Source of the DNA: Clostridia bacterium
Lineage (GTDB): Bacteria; Bacillota; Clostridia; Lachnospirales; Lachnospiraceae
Direction of reading: 5' to 3'
NCBI GenBank assembly: GCA_910575725.1
Contig: CAJTFE010000017.1
Coordinates: forward strand, 28,800-92,799
DNA: 64,000 nucleotides
Below, piece after piece: positions 17,822 through 27,929 of this stretch (its first letter is position 1; each line of letters starts with the position of its first letter). The translations under genes were made by a program, and so were the position numbers. The notes under the pieces are model-generated. The model did no database searches. It was not told the DNA's origin and saw only the letters and a list, made by a program, of their open reading frames with translations.

Positions 17822-18280
17822 TTACTCAACCTTGGTATATCCGCTGCCTTCCAGAGCTTCGCCGGTTGCCTTCAGAGAAAGACGGCTTCCGTTGCCTTCG
17901 ATAGCAAGCAGTCCCTGCTCAGCCAGCTTCTCTACTGCGTCACCGGTTGCATCGATGGTAATGGTAATGGAGTAAGTTCCTGTTCCTGCAGTGCCGGTGC
18001 ACTCTACGCCCTCAACAGCCGCATACTGCTCAACCATTGCGTCATAGGTTGTGGTCATCTGTCCCTGTGTAGCCTCGTCAAAGCCGGACATGTCTACATC
18101 GATAACCTCGGTGATCTTCACAACCTTGTCGCCCTTTGCATCCAGAGTCATGGTATCAGACATCATCAGGCCGCTCTGCTCCTGCTCCATCTTATAGCTC
18201 ACTGTCTGCTCCTTGCCTCCGCATGCTGCCAGTGCAAGAGTCATGCAGAGAACCATTACTACACTTACAATCTTTTTCAT
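17822..18280 (-). CDS. YehR/DUF1307-type lipoprotein
   Basis: A 152-residue secreted lipoprotein starting at ATG 18280 after AGGAAAA. The signal peptide ends in the lipobox ALAAC, so the mature protein is anchored by the Cys near residue 20. The rest is beta-rich and resembles the YehR/DUF1307 family, whose function is unknown. It is monocistronic, with a hairpin terminator downstream. The function remains open. Confidence 0.78.
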   Translation of the reverse strand: MKKIVSVVMVLCMTLALAACGGKEQTVSYKMEQEQSGLMMSDTMTLDAKGDKVVKITEVIDVDMSGFDEATQGQMTTTYDAMVEQYAAVEGVECTGTAGTGTYSITITIDATGDAVEKLAEQGLLAIEGNGSRLSLKATGEALEGSGYTKVE

Positions 18281-18445
18281 TTTTCCTTTTCTCCCCTCTA
18301 CAGGTAATAATTTGGCACCGCTTTTTATGTCGTGTACCAATAAGAAATTATACTCCTATTTTTCGTCCGTGTCTAGCCGGTTTTTTCGTCTCTTTATTAA
18401 ATTTTTCTTAACTTTTACGACTTTTTACGGGCTTTTTTTAAATAT

Positions 18446-20575
18446 CTACTCTACCGGCTCCTCGGGGATGAACACCCGTCCGGTATAGGCCGAGGACTCT
18501 GCCTTTACTTTCTCCTTTGCCTCCCTCACAAAATAATCCTGTGAACTTACGGAAGCCTTTCCTCTCCGATCCGCCTTCACATAGGTGTCGTCCGGCTGCA
18601 GCAAATGAGCCTTCACATTGTCCTGGAACTCCACATCCAAAATATGAATTACTTCTTTTTTAAGATTCTCCTGTTCAATGGGGAAGAGAATCTCCACACG
18701 CTTCTCCAGGTTACGGGGCATCCAGTCCGCACTTGCACAGTAGACCTCCTCCTGACCGCCGTTGTGGAAGTAGAAGATCCGGCTGTGCTCCAGGAAATTC
18801 CCCACAATGGATCGGACGGAGATATGCTCACTCACCTCAGGAATCCCCACCTTCAGACAGCAGATTCCCCGAATCAGCAGATCAATCTTCACCCCGGCAG
18901 AGGAGGCCTCATAGAGAGCTGCAATCACATCGGGATCGCAGAGCGAATTCATCTTCGCCATAATATGCCCTTCGCCGCCGTTTTCCGAATGCTCCTGCTC
19001 CCGGTGGATAAGGGAGAGGAAACGTTCCTTCAGCCAGATAGGCGCAAGAGAAAGCTTGTTCCACCCTACCGGCTCCGAATATCCGGACAGCATATTGAAC
19101 ACGGCTGTGGCATCCTCGCCTATGGGCGCAGAGCAGGTCATAAGCCCCAGATCCGTGTATAGCTTCGCTGTGGAATCATTGTAATTGCCGGTGCCAAGAT
19201 GCACATACCGTCGGATGCCGTCATCCTCCCGGCGTACCACCAGGGTGATCTTGCTGTGGGTCTTAAGGCCCACCAGTCCGTAAATCACGTGGCAGCCGGC
19301 CTTCTCAAGCATCTTGGCCCAGAGAATGTTATTCTCCTCGTCAAACCGGGCTTTCAGCTCTACAAGCACCGACACCTGCTTCCCGTTCTCCGCAGCCTGA
19401 GCCAGGGCTGCGATGATGGGCGAATTGCCGCTGACACGGTAAAGGGTCTGCTTGATAGCCAGAACCTTCGGATCCATGGAAGCGTCCCGAACAAGCTTTA
19501 CCACCGGGTCAAAGGTCTGGTAAGGATGGTGAAGCAGCACGTCGCCTTTGCGGATTTCCTCAAAAATATCGCAGTCCGCCGGAAGCTCCTTCACGGCCGC
19601 AGGCACATGCCTTGCATATTTCAGTGCGTCAAAACCATCCATGCCGTACATTTTCATCAGGAATGTCAGGTCCAGAGGGCCGACAATCTTGAAAATGGAA
19701 TCCTCCTTAATATTCAGCTCCTTGCGCAGGAGCTTTAGGAGGCGCTTATCCATCTTGTCCTCTACCTCCAGACGGATAGCCTCGCCCCACTGGCGCTTCT
19801 TTAACTGCTTCTGAATCTCCTTTAAGAGATCGGAAGCGTCATCCTCGTCAATGGTCAAATCGGCATTCCGCATCAGCCGGTAGGGATGGGCGCAGACAAT
19901 GTTGTAGCTTAAGAATAGCTGCTGCATATTCCTCTCGATGATTTCCTCCAGCAGAATCACCACCTTGGAACCGTCCTTATCGTCAGGAAGACGCACAATC
20001 CGGGGAAGGACGGAGGGCACCTGCACAGTGGCAAACTCAAGCTCCTCAGTCTTTTCATTTTTCTTTGATAAGAGCGCCCCGATATTCAGAGATTTATTGC
20101 GGATCAGCGGAAAGGGACGAGAAGAATCCACAGCCATGGGGGTCAGCACCGGGTAGACATTCTCCCGGAAATACCGATCCGCATACCGCGCCTGCTCCTC
20201 GTTCAAGTCCTCATGCTCCTGCACTACTGTCAGCCCGTGCTGCCGCAGCAGGGGGAGAAGGGATCGGGAGTAGGTGGAATACTGGATCCCCACCATTTCC
20301 CGGGTGGCCTTGATAATCTCGTCAAGCTGCTCCTGGGGAGTGAGGCCGGCTATGTCCTTCTTGGTATACTTTGCGTGAACCATATCCTTTAAGGAAGCCA
20401 CACGGATCATAAAAAATTCGTCCAGGTTGGAGGCCGTAATGCTCAAAAACTTTAACCGCTCAAAGAGGGGGATACTCTTATCCCTGGCCTCGCTTAACAC
20501 ACGCTCATTAAATGCCAGCCAGGAAAGCTCCCGGTTCCGATAGTATTCGCTTTTGGTAAAATCCTTCTTTTCCAT
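18446..20575 (-). CDS. ppk1: Polyphosphate kinase
   Basis: A 709-residue enzyme of usual PPK1 length that reversibly polymerises the gamma-phosphate of ATP into polyphosphate. The N-terminus (NRELSWLAFNERVL) and the SNLDEFFMIRVA motif are diagnostic. Two catalytic histidines of the PLD-like domains are expected in YVHLGTGNYND and EHSRIFYF. It lies three bases downstream of the exopolyphosphatase gene and is co-transcribed with it, so synthesis and breakdown of polyphosphate are made together. Confidence 0.96.
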   Translation of the reverse strand: MEKKDFTKSEYYRNRELSWLAFNERVLSEARDKSIPLFERLKFLSITASNLDEFFMIRVASLKDMVHAKYTKKDIAGLTPQEQLDEIIKATREMVGIQYSTYSRSLLPLLRQHGLTVVQEHEDLNEEQARYADRYFRENVYPVLTPMAVDSSRPFPLIRNKSLNIGALLSKKNEKTEELEFATVQVPSVLPRIVRLPDDKDGSKVVILLEEIIERNMQQLFLSYNIVCAHPYRLMRNADLTIDEDDASDLLKEIQKQLKKRQWGEAIRLEVEDKMDKRLLKLLRKELNIKEDSIFKIVGPLDLTFLMKMYGMDGFDALKYARHVPAAVKELPADCDIFEEIRKGDVLLHHPYQTFDPVVKLVRDASMDPKVLAIKQTLYRVSGNSPIIAALAQAAENGKQVSVLVELKARFDEENNILWAKMLEKAGCHVIYGLVGLKTHSKITLVVRREDDGIRRYVHLGTGNYNDSTAKLYTDLGLMTCSAPIGEDATAVFNMLSGYSEPVGWNKLSLAPIWLKERFLSLIHREQEHSENGGEGHIMAKMNSLCDPDVIAALYEASSAGVKIDLLIRGICCLKVGIPEVSEHISVRSIVGNFLEHSRIFYFHNGGQEEVYCASADWMPRNLEKRVEILFPIEQENLKKEVIHILDVEFQDNVKAHLLQPDDTYVKADRRGKASVSSQDYFVREAKEKVKAESSAYTGRVFIPEEPVE

Positions 20576-20578
20576 TTC

Positions 20579-22117
20579 CTACACCTGCCTTTTCTGCCGG
20601 ATTACGGGCCGGATACTGAAAATTGTCTCGAAAAATTCCGCTTTGTGGGAAAAAAGCCCCTGCTCTAAAGTAATATCCTCCACCGTGTCCACCACGACGA
20701 TAAGCTCCCGCTCTTTTAAAGTAACTTTTACATTCTTAAACTTCTGGTTGTGGCTTCTGTCCATAGAATTCGCCACCCGTAAGATTGCGCTCAGCTTGGC
20801 GGTCAGAAGATAATCCTGCCGATCCAGACTGGATCCGATGGAAAATTCCTCAAAGGAGGCAAATTCCTCCGTATTAAAACGGATGGCGCTGGCGATAATC
20901 TCCCGCTCCCGGTGGGACAGTCCGATGATCTCCGTGGACATAACAATCTCATAGGAGCACTCCGCCGTGCGGTTCATGCTGATGTACTTTCCGCAGTCGT
21001 GAAGAAGCACCGCAATCTGAAGAAGCAGACGCTCCCGTTTTCCCATGCCGTGAATCCGCTTCATCTTATCGAAAATGGTAAGGGCCAGGTATTCCGTGCC
21101 CGCCAGGTGGGTTTTGTTGCTCTGGTAACGCTTGGCAATGTTCTTGGCTGCCTCCACGATGTCATTTTCAAAATTGTGGGAGGACTTGAAGATCTTTTTG
21201 CGCTCCGCATAGTCGTAGGCCAGGCCGTCGCTTAGATTCAGGCCCGGAATCCAGATGGTTTCCGCTCCCGTCTCTTCAATCAGACGTTTGTAGATAATCA
21301 GCGCCGGCATGATAAGGGACACATTTTCCGAAACAAGCCCCAGACGCTGTACCATGGCCTGGGGTGTCCGGGTCATAATCTCCTGGTAGAGCTGAACGTA
21401 TTCCTCCCGGCTTAGCATCAGGCTGTGCTCCATGGCATTGCGCTGCATAAACTGGGTAATATAGTCTCCCACCAAAATCATATTTTTAATCTCTCGATCT
21501 TTTAAGTACAGCCGCTTGTAGCTTTTCAGCTCATTGTTAATCATTTCCTCTATGATATCGCCGAAATGATTAGTGCGGCTCTCCACCTCCGCCAGGCGCT
21601 CCCGGATGCGCATGGTGCCCAGACGCATATTCTGGGTGGAAACCAGGGCATCCTTGTCAAAGAGGGAGATCTGGATACTTCCCCCTCCCACATCCACGAT
21701 GGCCGTTCCCTTCTGAATGATTTTCTGAAAGGATTCCTCATTGGAAGCGATGGACTTGTAGCCTAAGAAGCGCTGCTCGGAGTTGCTTAAGACCTCGACG
21801 TCAAGGCCGGTGCGCACACGTATTTTGTCCAGAATCAAGAGACAGTTGCTGGTCTCCCGGATGGCGCTGGTGGCGCAGGCCCGGTAGTCGTCTACCTGGT
21901 ACTCCTTCATAATCCGGGTAAAGTCCTCAAGCACCCGGCATAGCTCCTCTAACATTTCATTGCTGATCTTCCCCTTGTTGTAGGCATCCCGGCCCAGTTC
22001 AATGCCGTGGCGGATGTAGTCTATCTCCCGGATGCCGCTCTTGGGAACCAGCTCCAAAATCTTCATTCCCACCTCATAGGAACCAATATCAATTGCTGCA
22101 AAGGTTATTATCTGCAT
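20579..22117 (-). CDS. ppx: Exopolyphosphatase/GppA with HD domain
   Basis: A 512-residue Ppx/GppA protein that removes phosphate from polyphosphate or from pppGpp. The ASKHA fold begins FAAIDIGSYEVGMKI and contains AIVDVGGGSIQISLF. The C-terminal third is an HD domain with LLHDCGKYI. The length is near that of E. coli Ppx. It is followed three bases later by ppk1 and preceded closely by dut. Substrate preference cannot be judged from sequence alone. Confidence 0.93.
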   Translation of the reverse strand: MQIITFAAIDIGSYEVGMKILELVPKSGIREIDYIRHGIELGRDAYNKGKISNEMLEELCRVLEDFTRIMKEYQVDDYRACATSAIRETSNCLLILDKIRVRTGLDVEVLSNSEQRFLGYKSIASNEESFQKIIQKGTAIVDVGGGSIQISLFDKDALVSTQNMRLGTMRIRERLAEVESRTNHFGDIIEEMINNELKSYKRLYLKDREIKNMILVGDYITQFMQRNAMEHSLMLSREEYVQLYQEIMTRTPQAMVQRLGLVSENVSLIMPALIIYKRLIEETGAETIWIPGLNLSDGLAYDYAERKKIFKSSHNFENDIVEAAKNIAKRYQSNKTHLAGTEYLALTIFDKMKRIHGMGKRERLLLQIAVLLHDCGKYISMNRTAECSYEIVMSTEIIGLSHREREIIASAIRFNTEEFASFEEFSIGSSLDRQDYLLTAKLSAILRVANSMDRSHNQKFKNVKVTLKERELIVVVDTVEDITLEQGLFSHKAEFFETIFSIRPVIRQKRQV

Positions 22118-22121
22118 ATTC

Positions 22122-22568
22122 TCACGCCTTTCCGGTACTGCCGAATCCGCCCCGGTCTTTGTTTAACAGGACGTCGGTTTCTTCAAAGGATAGTTCCGGC
22201 TGATGCTCCACTATGCGGAACTGGCAGATCCGATCGTTTACATGGATCTGGGTGTCCCGAAGGGCATAGGCCGGCATAAACCATTGATCGTTGTCGCCGC
22301 AGTAGGTTTCGTCTATGACTCCCATACTGTTAGTCTGAATAATTCCAAAGCTCTTAAAGGTGCTGCTTCTCGGCACCACATGGGCCTCCCAGCCTTTGGG
22401 CAGCTCCATGGCAATGCCAAGAGGAATCAGCCGGAACTCTCCGGCCTTCATGGACACTTCCTCGGCGGCTCTCAGATCGATCCAGTCGGATTTTCCTCCG
22501 ATGTATTGAAGCCGTTCAATTTTATCTGTAAAATATTTTATCCGTATGGTTTTCTTCTGTTCCGGCAT
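22122..22568 (-). CDS. dut: dUTP diphosphatase
   Basis: A 148-residue trimeric dUTPase that splits dUTP to dUMP and pyrophosphate. All five motifs are visible: [36 protein letters not shown] and the C-terminal RGGFGSTG. It stands between cinA (14 bases upstream) and ppx (four bases downstream), so it is part of the long leftward operon rimO-pgsA-cinA-dut-ppx-ppk1. Confidence 0.95.
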   Translation of the reverse strand: MPEQKKTIRIKYFTDKIERLQYIGGKSDWIDLRAAEEVSMKAGEFRLIPLGIAMELPKGWEAHVVPRSSTFKSFGIIQTNSMGVIDETYCGDNDQWFMPAYALRDTQIHVNDRICQFRIVEHQPELSFEETDVLLNKDRGGFGSTGKA

Positions 22569-22581
22569 GAATTTTTGCTCC

Positions 22582-23832
22582 TTAAAATTTGATGGTCTCT
22601 AATATGCTGGTGCGCAGAAGGGTCAGAGCCGCAACAACAGCGCTCTCCCGAATCTTCATGCGGTTTCCTGTAAAATGATATTCCTCTACCCGCATATTTC
22701 CCTTGACGGACACGGCGATGTAGACAAGACCCACGGGCTTTTCCTTTGTACCTCCGTCGGGCCCTGCGATTCCGGTGATGGATACGGCCACGTCGGAACC
22801 TGTGGTCAGAATGGCGCCCTTTGCCATTTCCTTCGCTGTCTTATCACTGACTGCGCCGAATTCCTTCAGGGTCAGCTTTTTAACTCCGATAAGCTTGCGC
22901 TTTGCCTTGTTGGAGTAGGTGATAAAGCCCTGCTTTAATACCTCGGAAGCTCCCTGGACATTCACCAGACGTCCGGTAAAGAGGCCTCCGGTACAGGATT
23001 CTACGGTCGTCAGCGTCAGATCCTGCTCCTTTAAAAGCTGGACTACGGATTCCTCCAGGGTCATCTTCTCGTTTGTAGTGTAGATGCTGCCGCCGAAGCG
23101 CACCTTCAGCTCCCGGATGACGGGCTTCATCAGCTTCCTGGCTGCCGCCTCGTCTGCCGCTTTGGCGGTGAGCCGCAGATGGACTTCTCCAATCTTGGCA
23201 TAGGTGGCTATGGTGGGATTGGTCTGCTTTTCTATGAGATCCGCTATCATCGTCTCCACCCGGCTCTCTCCCATGCCGCAGATCTTGATCATCTCGGACA
23301 CGATAATCTCCGGCTGTTTCTGATTGAGATAGGGGAAAATGTCCTTTTCGAACATGGGCTTCATCTCTCCTGGAGGTCCCGGCAGAAGGATAAGCGTTTT
23401 TTCTCCCTCCTCCAGAATGAGCCCAGGGGCGGTTCCGTTGTCGTTGTCTACTACAATGGCTCCCTCGGGGACAAGGGCCTGCTTCCAGTTGTTGTCTGTG
23501 ATCTCTTTGATGCCTCTGGTGTCAAAGAACTTTTGAATCATCTCCCGGCTGCGGGGATCCTCCACCAGCTTTTTTCCAAGAACCCTGGCTGCCGCTTCTT
23601 TTGTCAAGTCATCCTTGGTGGGGCCTAAGCCGCCTCCTAAGATGACAATGTCGGAACGTTCCAGGGCCAGCTTCAGTGTTTCCTCCAGGCGGTCGGGATT
23701 GTCCCCCACTACAGTCTGGTAATAGAGGGAAAGGCCAAGCTGCGCACATTTCTCTGAGAGATAAGCGGCGTTGGTGTTCACGATATTTCCCAACAGTATC
23801 TCGGTTCCTACGGAAATCAGTTCTACTATCAT
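22582..23832 (-). CDS. cinA: CinA, nicotinamide-nucleotide amidase/competence-damage protein
   Basis: A 416-residue two-domain protein. The N-terminal MoCF-like domain has [20 protein letters not shown] and [15 protein letters not shown]; the C-terminal NMN deamidase domain has [10 protein letters not shown] and [11 protein letters not shown]. Family members salvage NMN from pyridine nucleotide breakdown. Its start nearly abuts the pgsA stop (one base), so the two are coupled. recA, often next to cinA, is not in this window's operon; dut follows instead. Confidence 0.95.
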   Translation of the reverse strand: MIVELISVGTEILLGNIVNTNAAYLSEKCAQLGLSLYYQTVVGDNPDRLEETLKLALERSDIVILGGGLGPTKDDLTKEAAARVLGKKLVEDPRSREMIQKFFDTRGIKEITDNNWKQALVPEGAIVVDNDNGTAPGLILEEGEKTLILLPGPPGEMKPMFEKDIFPYLNQKQPEIIVSEMIKICGMGESRVETMIADLIEKQTNPTIATYAKIGEVHLRLTAKAADEAAARKLMKPVIRELKVRFGGSIYTTNEKMTLEESVVQLLKEQDLTLTTVESCTGGLFTGRLVNVQGASEVLKQGFITYSNKAKRKLIGVKKLTLKEFGAVSDKTAKEMAKGAILTTGSDVAVSITGIAGPDGGTKEKPVGLVYIAVSVKGNMRVEEYHFTGNRMKIRESAVVAALTLLRTSILETIKF

Positions 23833-23833
23833 G

Positions 23834-24376
23834 TCAGATGTCTCCTTCCAATAATACGCCCTTATTTTTTACCAGGTAATCCACAAGGGAAATCACCGTC
23901 AATATGAGGGCCGTCCAGACTACAATGGTTTCTACGATTGCAAATGTCTCTCCCAGATCCAGAATCAGCAGTATAATCATCAGCATCTGAAAGGTTGTTT
24001 TAAACTTTCCCCAATAGCTTGCCGCAATTACCACTCCATTATCCGAAGCTACCAGGCGAAATCCGCTGATAATGAATTCACGGGCAATAATTACAATGAC
24101 AATCCAGGCGGCCAGCCGCTTCAGCTCTACCAGACAGATCATGGCGGAGCAGACCAGCAGCTTGTCTGCCAAGGGATCCATGAATTTTCCGAAGTTGGTG
24201 ACCAGGTTGTACTTTCGGGCGATTTTTCCGTCCAGGAGGTCTGTAAGGCTTGCAATGATAAAAATAGCCAGGGCGTAATACTTTCCATAACTGCCGCCCA
24301 GATCCGTCAGCAGAAAGAGGACGAAAAAGGGGATTAACAGTATGCGCAGGACGGTTAGTTTGTTTGGCAGATTCAT
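23834..24376 (-). CDS. pgsA: CDP-diacylglycerol-glycerol-3-phosphate 3-phosphatidyltransferase
   Basis: A 180-residue integral membrane enzyme that makes phosphatidylglycerol phosphate. The CDP-alcohol phosphatidyltransferase motif, with its conserved Asp residues, spans DLLDGKIARKYN to GKFMDPLADK. Several hydrophobic helices surround it. The ATG overlaps the rimO stop by four bases, which implies translational coupling. Length and order (rimO, pgsA, cinA) are typical of Clostridia. Confidence 0.95.
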   Translation of the reverse strand: MNLPNKLTVLRILLIPFFVLFLLTDLGGSYGKYYALAIFIIASLTDLLDGKIARKYNLVTNFGKFMDPLADKLLVCSAMICLVELKRLAAWIVIVIIAREFIISGFRLVASDNGVVIAASYWGKFKTTFQMLMIILLILDLGETFAIVETIVVWTALILTVISLVDYLVKNKGVLLEGDI

Positions 24377-25695
24377 ATAAGCTCTCCTATCAAATCGTAT
24401 TCGCAGGCTCCTGTGACGCGGACTTTTGCGAAGTCTCCGCTCATCAGTGTTTCCTCCGTGTTGATGAAAATATAGCCGTCTACATCGGGAGCGTCCCGGT
24501 AGGTGCGGCCTACATAGGCATTTTCCCCGGATACCCGGCCTTCGATCAGAACCTCAAGCTCCCGGCCTTTCATGGCTTCCGCTTTCTCAAAGGCTATCTC
24601 CTGCTGAAGCTCCATCAGCTCGGCCTGACGGTTCTCTTTTACTTCCTCGTCAATCTGCCCCGGCATCTGTGCGGCCGGAGTGTCCTCTTCCTGGGAGTAA
24701 GTGAATACGCCGAGGCGGTCAAATTCGCAGGTGTCTATGAAGGACATGAGTTCTCTGTGATCTTCCTCTGTCTCTCCGGGAAATCCGGTGATGAGCGTGG
24801 TTCTAAGGCAGATGTCGGGGAGGGCTTCTCTGAGATCGGCGATGATCTGCTCCAAATCGGCTCTTGTTGTTCTTCTTCCCATGCGCTTCAGGATGGGATC
24901 GGAGGCGTGTTGGATGGGCAGATCCAGATAGCGGCAGAGCTTTGGCTCTTCTTGTAATACCTGGATAAGCTCTTTTGTGATTTCCTCCGGATAGCAGTAT
25001 TGGAGACGTATCCAGCGCAGGCCCTTGATCCTGCACAGCTCTCTTAATAAAGCCGGGAGACGTTTTTCTCCGTAGAGGTCTAAACCGTAGAGCGTGGTTT
25101 CCTGGGCTACCAGGATGAGTTCTTTTACGCCTTGCCCCGCCAGATCCGCCGCTTCCTTAAGAAGCTCTTCCATGGGAACGCTTCGATAAGGGCCGCGTAT
25201 CCTGGGGATGATGCAGTAGGTGCAGTGTTTGTCGCAGCCTTCGGCTATCTTCAGATGTGCGTAGTGGCCGCCGGTGGTAAGCTGGCGGCCTGCCTTTGGC
25301 CTTACCAGGCGGTTTAAACTTTCGAGCTTTTGTTCTTTCTGGCCTTTTAAGGCTTTTTCCAGGATCTCTGGGAGCGCATCGTAGGCGGTGGTGCCTATGA
25401 CGGCATCTACTTCGGGGATCTCTTCTGTGATTTCCCGGCTGTAGCGCTGCGCCAGGCATCCTGTGACAATGAGGGCTCTGCATGGGCCGGTTTTCCGGTA
25501 TTCGGCCATCTCGAGTATGGTGTTGATGCTTTCTTCCTTGGCATCGTTTATGAAGCAGCAGGTGTTAATGATTATGACTTCGGCTTCGGTCTCGTCGTCG
25601 GTGAAGGTGTGGCCTTCTTTTTCTAAGAGGCCCAGCATTTGCTCGGAATCTACGAGGTTTTTGTCGCAGCCGAGGGATATAAATAGTAGTTTCAT
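24373..25695 (-). CDS. rimO: Ribosomal protein S12 methylthiotransferase RimO
   Basis: A 440-residue radical SAM enzyme that methylthiolates Asp of ribosomal protein S12. The UPF0004 domain carries Cys in SLGCDKNLVDSEQM, NTCCFI and VTGCLAQ. The radical SAM cluster motif is CDKHCTYC, and a TRAM domain closes the protein. ATG 25695 is preferred to an upstream in-frame ATG because the protein then begins KLLFISLGC as in other RimO sequences, although AAAGGA is about 12 bases away. It is the first gene of the operon running to ppk1. Confidence 0.95.
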   Translation of the reverse strand: MKLLFISLGCDKNLVDSEQMLGLLEKEGHTFTDDETEAEVIIINTCCFINDAKEESINTILEMAEYRKTGPCRALIVTGCLAQRYSREITEEIPEVDAVIGTTAYDALPEILEKALKGQKEQKLESLNRLVRPKAGRQLTTGGHYAHLKIAEGCDKHCTYCIIPRIRGPYRSVPMEELLKEAADLAGQGVKELILVAQETTLYGLDLYGEKRLPALLRELCRIKGLRWIRLQYCYPEEITKELIQVLQEEPKLCRYLDLPIQHASDPILKRMGRRTTRADLEQIIADLREALPDICLRTTLITGFPGETEEDHRELMSFIDTCEFDRLGVFTYSQEEDTPAAQMPGQIDEEVKENRQAELMELQQEIAFEKAEAMKGRELEVLIEGRVSGENAYVGRTYRDAPDVDGYIFINTEETLMSGDFAKVRVTGACEYDLIGELI

Positions 25696-25782
25696 TGTTG
25701 TGGTTGTCCTTTTTGGTTGGTCTTGTTTTATTATAGTGGATTGAGGGGGGAAATTCAATATGTGGGGGGATTTTTTGGGATG

Positions 25783-26190
25783 TTATTTGCGGAGGACTAT
25801 GTAGCGGTCGTGGGGCATGGCTATGCCTTTGTAGTGTTTGATCCAGCTGTCGGCTGGGTGCATTCCGATCCGGAGGGCGGCTTTTTGGGATGGGATGTTT
25901 GTGTTTCGGATGATGGAGCAGACTTCGGGGGCTTTTAGAACTTCGAAGGCGTATTTTTTGCAGGCTTTTGCTGCTTCGACGGCGTAGCCTTTGTGCCAGT
26001 GGGCGCGCTGGAATAGGTAGCCTATCTCGAGGACTTTTTGTTCTTTCCAGGGCTGCCAGGTGAGGCCGCATTGGCCGATGAGCCCGCCGGTTTCTTTTTG
26101 AATGACTGCCCATAGACCGAAACCCCATTTTTTATAACGCTCGATTTGTCTGTCCAGCCATTCTTGTACTTCTTGACTTTTGTTTTTTGT
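25783..26190 (-). pseudogene. GNAT acetyltransferase lacking its N-terminus
   Basis: An open frame of about 135 residues ends at TAA 25783. It contains WGFGLWAVIQKETGGLIGQC, GYLFQRAHWHKGYAVEAAKA (the acetyl-CoA loop region) and SIIRNTNIPSQKAALRIGM, all typical of RimJ/RimL-type N-acetyltransferases. An in-frame stop at 26191 precedes it and no ATG, GTG or TTG lies at the front, so roughly the first 40-50 residues are missing. Codons are unusually rich in C at the third position. The gene is probably dead. Confidence 0.75.
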
Positions 26191-26399
26191 TTACCTGTCA
26201 GGGTAATTTTATTATAATGATTTTTGTATCGCAGTTTCATGAAAAGGGGATACTCCATGAACAAAAGAACACGCGGTTTTTCTTGTTCAGGGAAGGTTGT
26301 TTTTCTTGAATGTTAAAACGCGTTGCTTGCGGCAACGGGCGGTTCTGCCTACAATAGCGGTAACAGCTGTAACGGCTGTAAGAAAGGAGGCTATTACGA

Positions 26400-26909
26400 A
26401 TGCTTAATGAAAATCTGAAAGCAGTCAGGAAGTCGAAAGGTCTTTCGCAGCAGGAGCTTGCTGTCAAGCTGAATGTGGTGCGGCAGACGATCTCAAAATG
26501 GGAACAAGGTTTGTCAGTCCCTGATTCCGATATGCTGCTCTCCATCTCGGAGGCCCTGGAAACGCCTGTGAGCACGCTGCTGGGCGAAAATGTCATTGTG
26601 CCGGAAGCAGATGACTTAAAGGCGATTTCCGCAAAACTGGAGGTGATAAACCTGCAGCTTGCACAGAGAAAAATCACAAGGAAGAGAATTCTGCATTGGC
26701 TTCTTATCTCATTGTTTGTGGTTACAACGGCAGTTTTTGCAATCTTTCTGGCGTTGGAAAGTCCTTACCTGGGTTGGGATTATGGTGATCCTGAAACTGC
26801 TGTTCTCGGAGTGGCTGTCCACTCATTTGAATGGCTGTTTGTCAGGATTTCACCGTTTATCCTGATTGGTGCAGCCATTGGAATTTTCTTGACACGGAAG
26901 AAAGGATAA
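26400..26909 (+). CDS. XRE regulator with two membrane segments
   Basis: A 169-residue protein starting at ATG 26400 after AGAAAGGAGG. Residues 5-60 form an XRE helix-turn-helix (LSQQELAVKLNVVRQTISKW). The C-terminal half has hydrophobic segments near residues 98-120 and 145-165, so the protein is membrane-anchored. Such membrane-bound regulators often sense envelope or transport signals. It stands alone, convergent with the DMT exporter gene. The ligand is not known. Confidence 0.88.
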   Translation: MLNENLKAVRKSKGLSQQELAVKLNVVRQTISKWEQGLSVPDSDMLLSISEALETPVSTLLGENVIVPEADDLKAISAKLEVINLQLAQRKITRKRILHWLLISLFVVTTAVFAIFLALESPYLGWDYGDPETAVLGVAVHSFEWLFVRISPFILIGAAIGIFLTRKKG

Positions 26910-26917
26910 GGCCATTT

Positions 26918-27805
26918 TTATTCCTTTTTTTCTTTCTGCGGAAGCTGGGCCAGAATAATTGCGGCGAACATAAGGACGCAGCCAAAAAGCTCCCGGCTCG
27001 ACAGATGCTGATTTAAAAACAGCATGCCGGCCAGTACCGATACCACGGATTCCAGACTTAGGATAAGGGAGGCTACGGTGGGATTCATGTCCTTCTGGCC
27101 TACAATCTGCAGGGTATAACCAGCTCCGCTTGAGAGCACGCCCGCATAAAGAACAGGCTTCCAGGCAGCAAGAAGCTGCGCCGGCTCCGGCCTTTCGAAA
27201 ATAAGCATGGCAGCGCCTGATACTGCTGCGCAGACAAAAAACTGGATGCAGGACATCTTTACGCCGTCTACGTACTGGGTAAAGTAATCAATCACCAGGA
27301 TATGTACGGAAAAAAGACAAGCGCAGATAAACACCAGAATGTCTCCATTTCCAAGGCGCAGGCTTTCTGTCATGCAGAGAAAATACAGGCCTGCCAGTGC
27401 AAGGAGCACCCCTATCCACACAAAGGGGCCGCATTTTTTACCGAAAAAGAGCCCTAAAATGGGGACAATGATGATATAAAAGGCCGTAAGGAACCCGGCC
27501 TTTCCCACGCTTGTATACAGAATGCCGAACTGCTGAAAGCAGCTTGCGGTACAGAGGGCAAGGCCGCAGCAAATGCCCCCCAGGAGCAGCTTTTTCCTGT
27601 CTGTGCTTTTTTTCTGCTGTCCATTTAAGCGATCCAGCAGAGTAATGCACGGAAGGAGCACCAGGCCGCCGATCAGGGAGCGGGCGCAGATAAAGGTAAA
27701 AGGCCCTACATAGTCCATACCTACGCTCTGGGCCACAAAAGCCACTCCCCAGATAACAGCGGTTAATAATAATATCAAGGATTGTCTTATCTGTCGTGAA
27801 TTCAT
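26918..27805 (-). CDS. EamA/DMT family transporter
   Basis: A 295-residue membrane protein with about ten hydrophobic helices in two EamA repeats. The N-terminus (LLLTAVIWGVAFVAQSVGMD) and ARSLIGGLVLLP are typical of the first repeat. DMT proteins usually export amino acids or other metabolites. ATG 27805 follows the 27807-27929 small frame by one base, so coupling is possible. Its substrate cannot be predicted. Confidence 0.9.
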   Translation of the reverse strand: MNSRQIRQSLILLLTAVIWGVAFVAQSVGMDYVGPFTFICARSLIGGLVLLPCITLLDRLNGQQKKSTDRKKLLLGGICCGLALCTASCFQQFGILYTSVGKAGFLTAFYIIIVPILGLFFGKKCGPFVWIGVLLALAGLYFLCMTESLRLGNGDILVFICACLFSVHILVIDYFTQYVDGVKMSCIQFFVCAAVSGAAMLIFERPEPAQLLAAWKPVLYAGVLSSGAGYTLQIVGQKDMNPTVASLILSLESVVSVLAGMLFLNQHLSSRELFGCVLMFAAIILAQLPQKEKKE

Positions 27806-27806
27806 G

Positions 27807-27929
27807 TCAATTGATTCCTTCTAAATGCATTTGTTCTTTTATTAAAAGTCGCTGCGCGACAGCACTAAAGGGTAAAGCTGCTTCGTCACACTGGTAGTGA
27901 GAGAAACTTTTATTCGAAAAAACACTCAT
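27807..27929 (-). CDS. Possible 40-residue ORF overlapping a repeat
   Basis: ATG 27929 runs 40 codons and its TGA ends two bases before the DMT start codon. AGGAGG occurs about 40 bases before the ATG, too far to be its ribosome site. Part of the peptide (ALPFSAVAQRLLI) is simply the translation of the direct repeat. It may be an accidental frame. Confidence 0.25.
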   Translation of the reverse strand: MSVFSNKSFSHYQCDEAALPFSAVAQRLLIKEQMHLEGIN

